DNA of 64,000 bases from Anaerolineae bacterium. GTDB lineage: Bacteria; Chloroflexota; Anaerolineae; Promineifilales; Promineifilaceae. The stretch is from positions 1 through 64,000 of the forward strand of contig JAHDWK010000025.1 of assembly GCA_023382655.1 (NCBI GenBank), read 5' to 3'. The notes beneath the pieces are model-generated. The model saw nothing but the letters and a program-made list of their open reading frames with translations, was not told the origin of the DNA and did no database searches. The position numbers and the translations under genes are program-made. Every line of letters begins with the position of its first letter. Positions within the stretch are counted from its first letter, which is position 1. Of the stretch, positions 59,601-64,000 are shown piece after piece.

Positions 59601-60559
59601 TTGGCCCCGCCAAACGGCTCCAGCGCGGAGGGGTGGTTGTGCGTCTCCACCTTAAACGCCAGATCAAACTGTTCGTCAAAGGCGATGATGCCCGCATTGT
59701 CTACAAAGGCAGACAAAACCCAGGGTTTGTCTACTTTCTCGGTGGCGGCGCGGATATAGGTGTTGAGCAGGCCGTTGATCGTCTCTTTGCCGTCTGGCCC
59801 CTCATACTCAATGATGGCTTTGAACGTTTTGTGGACGCAGTGTTCGCTCCACGTCTGCGCCAACATTTCCAGTTCCACATCGGTGGCGGCCCGCCCTTCG
59901 CTGCGGTAATACGATTGGATGGCCTGCATTTCAGCCAGGTCCATGGAGAGCCGTCGTTCGCGGCTGATGGTTAGCAGTTCGCTGTCGTCCGCTTCACGCA
60001 GGTCAATTAACTCCACCGTGTCGTCGGCCATTTGGGCAGCGACAAAGGGGGGCTGAATGGGCCGGCCGATGGCAAAGTGCTGGATGACGGGGTTGGCTAA
60101 CAGTTCGGCAGCGAGGGTGTGCACGGCCGTGTCATCCAATGCCCCCGCCACTTCATACCGCTGCCCCGTAGCCGCCCGCTGAATACCTTCAATGCCAATG
60201 AGCCGCGCCGCCCGCACCAGATTATCGGCCGGCGGGTCCGTCACGCCGGGATGCAGCCTCACTTCAATGGTCAATGGCAACTGCTCACTGCCCACTGCTA
60301 ACCGCTCACTGCCCACTGCCCACTGCTCACTGACAGTCACTCGTTCCGTCACCGGATCAGCCAAAACCTCGCGCCCAATCCGCTCCACTTCTTCAGTCGT
60401 AAGATGGCCTTGAATGAAGTAGAGGCGGCTGGGATAACAGGCGGTTAAGCCGCCCAGCCCCAGTTGGTGCGCCGTTTTGACCAGTTTGTCGCTGCTGCGT
60501 TTGGTGCGGGGGTGGACTTCCAGGCGGTAGACGGCCGTTGTATCACTGTTTCCAGACAT
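56630..60559 (-). CDS. purL: Fused FGAM synthase (PurS-PurS-PurL-PurQ) with repeat insertions
   Basis: 1309 residues. Domain order: two PurS-like segments (about 10-75 and 95-170), the PurL synthetase core (about 195-930; AIR-synthase-related halves, with EMLAQTWSEHCVHKTFKA, FKVETHNHPSALEPFGGA, GGRTGRDGLRGATFSS), and a class-I GATase PurQ (about 1030-1309; VIPGGFSYGDDLGAG, catalytic Cys GICNGFQTLVK, HGEGRL, MPHPENHIF). It converts FGAR to FGAM. Several low-complexity segments (for example around residues 80-92, 605-630, 685-700, 990-1028, 1225-1245) are encoded by intergenic repeat families and are absent from normal family alignments. First gene of the purine cluster. Confidence 0.95.
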   Translation of the reverse strand: MSGNSDTTAVYRLEVHPRTKRSSDKLVKTAHQLGLGGLTACYPSRLYFIQGHLTTEEVERIGREVLADPVTERVTVSEQWAVGSERLAVGSEQLPLTIEVRLHPGVTDPPADNLVRAARLIGIEGIQRAATGQRYEVAGALDDTAVHTLAAELLANPVIQHFAIGRPIQPPFVAAQMADDTVELIDLREADDSELLTISRERRLSMDLAEMQAIQSYYRSEGRAATDVELEMLAQTWSEHCVHKTFKAIIEYEGPDGKETINGLLNTYIRAATEKVDKPWVLSAFVDNAGIIAFDEQFDLAFKVETHNHPSALEPFGGANTGVGGVVRDVLGVSARPIANTDVLCFGLPDMAHDDLPAGVLHPRRIADGVIHGIEDYGNKMGIPTVNGSIHYHPGYTANPLVYCGCVGILPHGAHVTAVQRGDLVVAIGGRTGRDGLRGATFSSMEMDTATSEIAGTAVQIGNPIMEKQVQEVILRARDEKLYSAITDCGAGGFSSAVGEMAKETGAAIQLQAITLKYPGLRPWEMWLSEAQERMVLAVPPAHLPRLQAICAGQDVEAIVLGTFTGDGRLTIRYGDRIVADLTADFLHDGIPTRHLTAVWPGDKVTGWQGDRMTSNVTVSPLHHVTLSQTLLLLLAHPTIRSKEEVIRRYDHEVQGGTAVKPLTGTHNHGPSDATVLVPQNSQFIIPNSQSLIQKGVALSNGINPHYADPYHMAWAVVDEAMRNVTAVGADPDQVAILDNFCWGNPNLPDRLGALVRCAQGCYDAAVAFGAPFVSGKDSLNNEYTGADGEKHAIPGTLLISALGIVPDVSKTVTMDLKQAGNFLLVVGDTRAEMGGSHFNLVGGPASEGNNSPPAPVKESLERMRRLHRAIQAGLVQACHDCAEGGVVVALAEMCIAGGLGLEAQLMRIPRDYHANYASDEVILFSESLSRFLVEIRPEDEAAFRAIMDDEPAECIGVVGGDALVVNGRTGEPLFSLSIAEMEEAWRGVANDKVTPIATIGRWQGDKVINAAQSLRHRVTLSPLHPVRVLILHANGSNRDHDAALACQLAGGEPEIVHMNQLLAGERRLAGERRLADYHMLVIPGGFSYGDDLGAGVLWALDLRYEFGEALARFVADGRPVLGICNGFQTLVKAGLLPGVLAQRAQSLERGKEEEREVTLTFNRSGQFECRWVYLQPNPASPSLFTQGLDEPIYCPVAHGEGRLAAQDEATAMMLQAQNLVPLTYTVIREPYAVNASRITHYASRITDYPHNPNGSILAIAALCNPAGNVLGLMPHPENHIFPWQHPRVHRGERGMLGLRLFENGIKRA
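56817..56888. repeat. Family A repeat inside purL (PurQ C-terminus)
   Basis: GTGATGCGTGATGCGTAATG, GCGTGATGCGT, and ACGGCTCACGGATTACGG. Translated as NASRITHYASRITHYASRI-like text. The units match the intergenic family A. Confidence 0.8.
57085..57148. repeat. Family H repeat inside purL
   Basis: CTTCTCTTTCTTCTTCTTTA, then AACTTTGCGCCCTTTGCGCC. Translated as RAQSLERGKEEERE. Matches the purK insert and the 63.5 kb intergenic element. Confidence 0.7.
57336..57371. repeat. 18-bp tandem duplication in purL
   Basis: GGCCAGCCGCCGCTCCCC occurs twice in tandem, giving the repeated heptad-like LAGERRLAGERRL before ADYHMLVIPGG of PurQ. Confidence 0.85.
57474..57590. repeat. Family C repeat at the PurL-PurQ junction
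   Basis: ACCCTGACAGGGTGAAGGGGTGAC, ACAGGGTGACACGGTGACGC, then complementary CACCTTGTCACCTTGCCACC and GTCACCTTGTCATT. The repeat is translated in frame in the linker before the PurQ domain. It contains the octet-like GTGACAGGG seen at 24240-24290. Confidence 0.8.
58480..58525. repeat. Family E repeat inside purL
   Basis: TTGAATTAGGGATTGTGAATTAGG and AATTATGAATTGGGAATTTT, encoding QNSQFIIPNSQSLIQ on the minus strand. The same units are seen intergenically at 24298-24330 and 50140-50172. Confidence 0.8.
58674..58756. repeat. Family C repeat inside purL (second copy)
   Basis: TGTGACAAGGTGACATGGTG, GGGGTGACACGGTGAC and the complementary CCTGTCACCTTGCCACCCTG TCACCTTG. Translated in frame between the PurL domain halves. 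Confidence 0.8.
60280..60336. repeat. Family B repeat inside purL (N-terminus)
   Basis: CTGCTCACTGCCCACTGCTA and ACTGCCCACTGCCCACTGCT, translated as SEQWAVGSERLAVGSEQL between the two PurS-like segments. Confidence 0.85.
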
Positions 60560-60596
60560 GCAAATTCCTCAACAAGCTGAGTGCACATCCTCAGAC

Positions 60597-60614
60597 GCGC
60601 ATCTGAAGATGCGC
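60597..60614 (-). promoter_or_regulatory. Hairpin in purL leader
   Basis: GCGCATCT / AGATGCGC with a GA loop, about 40 bases before the purL start. Together with the terminator at 60630-60673 it gives the leader a two-structure layout. Confidence 0.4.
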
Positions 60615-60629
60615 CCTCAGCCGCTACGG

Positions 60630-60673
60630 CAACAAAATAAAAAACTCCCTTCAACTGTGTGTGATGGGAGTTT
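60630..60673 (-). terminator. Intrinsic terminator upstream of purL
   Basis: On the minus strand AAACTCCC / GGGAGTTT (8-bp stem, 16-base loop) then TTTATTTTG. It may end the alpha/beta-hydrolase transcript (130 bases upstream) or act as an attenuator in the purL leader. Confidence 0.7.
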
Positions 60674-60804
60674 GGGTTTGGTAAGTTGTTGGTTTTTTAG
60701 GGTAAATACCCCTCTTCGCCTCTGCAATTGTATCGTGATCGGTTTTGCCTGACATGCGCACAATCGCCCAAAATGAGAGCCGCCTGTCGTTACTTTTGCG
60801 GCAA

Positions 60805-61674
60805 TCAAGCAGTGGGTTGGCGCAGCGCAGAGCGTTCATAGACAAAATCGAAGGCCATTTTCCACACAATTTCATGCACGGGATCAAACGGCCGCATCAA
60901 TTCATGGCCGGATTCGGGGAAGAATTTAATCTTTTTGTCCGTCCCTGGCAGCACTGCGTGCAGCTGTTCGACGCTGCCGGGCTTGACGGCCGGGTCATGG
61001 CCGCCATGAAAGGTGATGGTGGGGATGGCAAGTTGGGGGAAGAGGGTACGGCCGTATTCCGCCATCTTTAACATTTCCACTACCGCCGCCACCGGTAAAC
61101 GGGTCATTTCCGGGATGCGTTTTTGCACGTCTGGGTCGTCCAGGTCTAAATCGGGGTAAAAATCCTGTACCCGTTCCCGCACCAGCCGCCTCATGCTTCT
61201 GCTGGGCATTTTGGCCGGGTAAAACCAGGTCATAAAGGGACGCAGCAGTTTCATCACCGCCAACCGGTTATCCGGTGAATCATAGAGGGGAGTCAGCATA
61301 ACCAGACCGCGTACATCCTGATTTTGCAGCGCCAGATGCGCCCCCAATACGGTCCCCATCGAGTGCCCCATCAGGAAAACTTCATCACATAACGTGCGGA
61401 TATGGATCAGACTCTCTTCGGCAGCGGCGATCCAGTCTTGCCGGGTGTATCCCTTCAATTTGTCTGGCCAATGCCCATGCCCCGGCAATAAAGGGCAATG
61501 TACGGTAATGCCATGTTGGGCCAGATAGCGCGCCATGGGGTGCGAACTGAGGGGGCTACCCATAAAACCGTGCAACATGAGAATACCGACACGGCCGTTG
61601 GCGCTGCTGCTTTGGGCGATTTCGGTATAAGGCAGACGATCTTCGGGAACGGGATAATCAGGTTGAAAAGGCAT
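60805..61674 (-). CDS. Alpha/beta hydrolase (carboxylesterase / monoacylglycerol-lipase-like)
   Basis: 289 residues. ILMLHGFMGSP (oxyanion HG), nucleophile in FLMGHSMGTVLG (GxSxG), TFHGGHDPAVKP with the acid, and the His in FPESGHELMRP. The lid region between is alpha-helical and variable. It resembles the carboxylesterase (Est30)/monoacylglycerol-lipase group. No signal peptide. Substrate uncertain. Confidence 0.85.
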   Translation of the reverse strand: MPFQPDYPVPEDRLPYTEIAQSSSANGRVGILMLHGFMGSPLSSHPMARYLAQHGITVHCPLLPGHGHWPDKLKGYTRQDWIAAAEESLIHIRTLCDEVFLMGHSMGTVLGAHLALQNQDVRGLVMLTPLYDSPDNRLAVMKLLRPFMTWFYPAKMPSRSMRRLVRERVQDFYPDLDLDDPDVQKRIPEMTRLPVAAVVEMLKMAEYGRTLFPQLAIPTITFHGGHDPAVKPGSVEQLHAVLPGTDKKIKFFPESGHELMRPFDPVHEIVWKMAFDFVYERSALRQPTA

Positions 61675-61803
61675 ATCACTTTTTCCTGCCAGGATGGACT
61701 CAACGTTCCGTCATCCAGATTGGTTTAATCTCCAAGATTGAAGCAATCTATAACAGGTAAAAGTATATAAAGAAGGGATACCGGCGGCAAACACAAAAAT
61801 AGA

Positions 61804-62361
61804 CTATTTGAGGATGGTCAATAGAGCCAGAGAAATGGTGGTGGCGTGACTGATGCTGGCGATACGGCCGTCTAACAAAGCATAACGCAACTCTTTAAGG
61901 GGAATCCATTGGGCTGCTGACGATGCAGTCTGGGGAATGAGTGCGGCGGTTTGTTTGACTTTTTGGGCGCAGAAGAAGTGACCTGCCCCCACATAACCGC
62001 ATGAATCGCTGAGATAACTGCTGAGGTACGTCCAATCATTGGTCACATAGCCGGTGTGGGCATGCAAGATGCGCTGCACGGCCGTGAGGGGGTTTTCGTC
62101 CTGCTCGATCCCACCGCCGATCAACTGCCAGCAAATACGGCCTGAATAAAGATTAGGCGTCGGCAAAATGAGGACTTCTTTTGCTTCGTTTAGGATAAGC
62201 GCGTTGACATAATCGCTCGCACACTTAGGTTGCGGTGACCGTGCATTTTCAAAGTCTGACAATGGAACTGCGTCCACCGTGTCGGTTACGAATGGCTTGG
62301 GCACATCTATGGTTGCGGCAAATCCTTTCAAACTGGCCTGGTCAGTTACTCCCTCTGTCAT
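61804..62361 (-). CDS. NUDIX-fold protein with degenerate NUDIX box
   Basis: 185 residues. The beta-strand pattern and QLIGGGIEQDENPLTAVQRI leading to LHAHTGY fit a NUDIX domain, but the REx2EExG core reads RILHAHTG. The catalytic/metal-binding Glu residues are lost, so pyrophosphohydrolase activity is unlikely. A similar N-terminal extension (FENARSPQPKCASDYVNALI) starts the domain. It could be a ligand-binding regulator or a former enzyme. Confidence 0.65.
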   Translation of the reverse strand: MTEGVTDQASLKGFAATIDVPKPFVTDTVDAVPLSDFENARSPQPKCASDYVNALILNEAKEVLILPTPNLYSGRICWQLIGGGIEQDENPLTAVQRILHAHTGYVTNDWTYLSSYLSDSCGYVGAGHFFCAQKVKQTAALIPQTASSAAQWIPLKELRYALLDGRIASISHATTISLALLTILK

Positions 62362-62822
62362 TTTGTTTTACCTACCTTGCCTTACTTACAGTACAGGGCT
62401 ACTCTGGACAATGAGTTTGCCAAACTAAAGTTACAATTAAAGTTTCGTTAGTAGCATCAGACAGGAAACACAGGCAGTAGTCCAGAGCTTGTCGTAAGAA
62501 CGTGAGCGAGAGGGATCGGCTACGGCCGTTACGATAAACCGAAGCGTGAATACCTTCCGGTAAATCGGCAAACGTGGCGTTCTAGACAGAAAAAAAGGGC
62601 TGGGTTATACTTTGCGTCAGCCGAACGAAAAGTAATCATCAGCAAAATATCAGGAAATAACCCGGCAGCCAGCAGGGTATTGTTTTTATCATTCGTGGGG
62701 CAGCATATTCTGGCGATAGCACTAGAATCTTAGACAAATCCATCAGAATAGATTGTTTCTCAATTTAGTAGAACCATAGTGGAAAGGATGATGGCATAGC
62801 ATCATCTGTCGGAGAGTTTGTC
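62362..62822. other. Intergenic region between NUDIX-like gene and greA
   Basis: 461 bases with no convincing ORF. It contains a single ACGGCCGT copy and AT-rich stretches suggesting promoters for the divergent genes. A decayed coding remnant is possible but not identifiable by eye. Confidence 0.4.
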
Positions 62823-63296
62823 ATGGTCGAACAAGATGTGGTTTATGTAACTGAAGAAGGTCTGCAAAAAATCAAGGAAGAACTGGGCTATTTGAAAGGT
62901 GAAAAGAAACATGAACTGGCGGCTAAATTGGAAGCGGCTATTTCCCAGGGAGATTTGAAGGAAAATGCCGATTATCACGCTGCCAAAGAGGAGCAGGCTT
63001 TTGTGGAGGCCCGCATCAAAGACCTGGAAGATACATTGCGCCGGGGAAAGGTGATTGCCGATGTTGGCCCATCGGATGTGGTGCGGGTGGGCAGCGTGGT
63101 TACGGTGGTGGAAGATGGCTATGACGATGAGGAGACCTACTTTATCGTCGGCGCACACGAAGCAGATCCCAGCAACGGCCGTATCTCCAACGAATCACCC
63201 ATTGGGCAGGCTCTCTTGGGCGCTAAAAGGGGACATGTTGTCTCCGCCAGCACCCCCAGTGGGGTGTTGCGACTGCAAATCAAATCAATCTCCTAG
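62823..63296 (+). CDS. greA: Transcription elongation factor GreA
   Basis: 157 residues. N-terminal coiled coil (YVTEEGLQKIKEELGYLKGE..., GDLKENADYHAAKEEQAFVE) with the acidic tip residues DLKENADY that reach into the RNA-polymerase secondary channel, and the C-terminal FKBP-like domain (PSNGRISNESPIGQALLGAK, LRLQIKSI). It rescues backtracked RNA polymerase by stimulating cleavage. Normal length; GGAGAG precedes ATG 62823. Confidence 0.97.
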   Translation: MVEQDVVYVTEEGLQKIKEELGYLKGEKKHELAAKLEAAISQGDLKENADYHAAKEEQAFVEARIKDLEDTLRRGKVIADVGPSDVVRVGSVVTVVEDGYDDEETYFIVGAHEADPSNGRISNESPIGQALLGAKRGHVVSASTPSGVLRLQIKSIS

Positions 63297-63321
63297 TTCG
63301 TTACCAATAAGGATGCCCCAA

Positions 63322-63350
63322 GCACGGCCGTTTCCTGGAGACGGTCGTTT
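63322..63350 (+). terminator. Possible weak terminator after greA
   Basis: ACGGCCGT and ACGGTCGT could pair around TTCCTGGAG, followed by TTTTCATTT. Low-confidence hairpin with one mismatch. Confidence 0.3.
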
Positions 63351-63499
63351 TCATTTCCCTCCACCCCAATTCGCCACTTTACCCAAAACGGATTATCATT
63401 CAGCGGGTTTTTATACCCAAAACCATACCCTGACCTATCTTTGAAAATCAAAATCCGCAAAGGGCAAATTCCGTCCTGAACCTACCCAAAATAGCACAC

Positions 63500-63560
63500 T
63501 CTTTTTCTTTATCTTACATCTTTGCCCTCTTTGCATCTTTGCGCCTTTGCGTTGAAATAA
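63500..63560. repeat. Family H repeat before the DegV gene
   Basis: ATCTTTGCCCTCTTTGCATC, then TTTGCGCCTTTGCGTTGAA. This is the intergenic copy of the element found in frame in purK and purL. Confidence 0.7.
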
Positions 63561-63575
63561 AAACAGGAGAAGCTC

Positions 63576-64000
63576 ATGGCTAAAGCAAAAGTTGCCATTG
63601 TTGTAGACAGCACCGCCTATTTACCCCAGGAAGTGGTTGACCAATATAACCTGCATGTTGTCCCCTTGTTGGTCAACTGGGAAGGGCAAAGCCTGCGCGA
63701 CAACGTAGATATTAAACCGACCGATTTTTATGCCCGGCTCAAGACAGCCAAAGAAATGCCCACCACTTCCCAACCTTCACCCGGGGATTTTAAGGTGGCG
63801 TTTGAAAAGGCAGCGGAAACGGCCGAAGCCATCCTCTGCCTCACTATTTCCCAACCCCTCAGCGGTACGTATGCCTCCGCCATGGCCGCTCGACCGATGG
63901 TCGAAGGCATTCCCATTGAAGTGGTAGATTCCCGTTCCACCACCATGGGGCTGGGTTTTATGGCCCTGGCCGCCGCCCGCGCCGTAGAAAATGGTGCAGA
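63576..64000 (+). CDS. DegV-family fatty-acid-binding protein (partial)
   Basis: At least 141 codons, cut by the window end. VAIVVDSTAYLP at the N-terminus, MPTTSQPSPGDF and LTISQPLSGTYASA are DegV hallmarks; the family binds fatty acids and (as FakB) presents them to FakA for phosphorylation. The FakA kinase is not in the window. AGGAGA precedes ATG 63576. Confidence 0.92.
   Translation, partial: MAKAKVAIVVDSTAYLPQEVVDQYNLHVVPLLVNWEGQSLRDNVDIKPTDFYARLKTAKEMPTTSQPSPGDFKVAFEKAAETAEAILCLTISQPLSGTYASAMAARPMVEGIPIEVVDSRSTTMGLGFMALAAARAVENGA

Noticed and set aside
62440-62640. Possible transposase remnant between the NUDIX-like gene and greA
   Set aside because: Short peptide fragments in several frames look vaguely transposase-like, but none is long or specific enough to support the claim.

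Overview
The window looks like a chromosomal segment of a Chloroflexota bacterium, probably from the Anaerolineae/Ardenticatenia/Promineofilum side. This is inferred from the protein set: lipoproteins and LysM cell-wall enzymes, a general amino-acid ABC transporter, a protein kinase with formylglycine-enzyme-like and lectin-like extracellular modules, a secreted protease ending in a YLPAVVK-type tail, and a lipoprotein with a CLLPCFWG motif. DNA is moderately GC-rich. No phage, plasmid, insertion sequence or CRISPR array is visible. The genes are mostly housekeeping and envelope functions in short operons on both strands.

Layout. 1-6.1 kb (mostly +): a lipoprotein start, ribosomal protein L19, a C26 glutamine amidotransferase, glutamate racemase, an FMN split-barrel protein, ClpC and a 33-residue membrane protein. 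6.2-10.7 kb (-): a large secreted metzincin-like protease and an AEC transporter. 11-14.9 kb (+): the kinase/SUMF1/lectin/LysM fusion. 15-24.2 kb (-): an ABC ATPase fused to a cyclic-nucleotide-binding domain, PEP carboxylase, a NUDIX hydrolase, a MoaD/ThiS-like protein, an unknown two-gene operon, an M23 peptidase and a DUF192 protein. 24.4-31.7 kb: L,D-transpeptidase, a 39-residue membrane protein, DUF456, a polytopic PTPS-related membrane protein, an SDR protein and a secreted protein. 31.7-38.4 kb (-): the aapJ-aapQ-aapM-aapP amino-acid transporter plus a GNAT gene. 38.8-48.6 kb: mutY, a lipoprotein, tRNA-Leu(GAG), a Memo-like protein, an M1 peptidase, a TM-helix-repeat channel, an FHA protein and an S9 peptidase. 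48.8-60.6 kb (-): a purine cluster transcribed purL, purC, esterase, purE, small ORF, caxA-like, purK, purF, purD. 60.8-64 kb: an alpha/beta hydrolase, a degenerate NUDIX protein, greA and the start of a DegV gene.

The most unusual content lies between and across genes. (1) The palindromic octamer ACGGCCGT is scattered through coding and non-coding DNA at a density far above chance, like the HIP1 octamer of cyanobacteria. (2) Several families of short pseudo-tandem or palindromic repeats fill the intergenic gaps. Many sit directly on stop codons, so that the repeat supplies or overlaps the stop. (3) The same families also occur in frame inside purL (about seven places), purC and purK, adding protein segments absent from the normal families. 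This is reminiscent of Rickettsia palindromic elements. Repeat spread into genes is an inference, but the sequence matches are directly visible.

Physiology inferred from the genes: de novo purine synthesis (purF, D, L/Q/S, K, E, C; other steps lie outside), anaplerotic CO2 fixation by PEP carboxylase, uptake of polar amino acids, peptidoglycan precursor supply and remodelling (glutamate racemase, L,D-transpeptidase, M23), Ser/Thr kinase and FHA signalling, protein quality control (ClpC), and repair of 8-oxoG mispairs (MutY).
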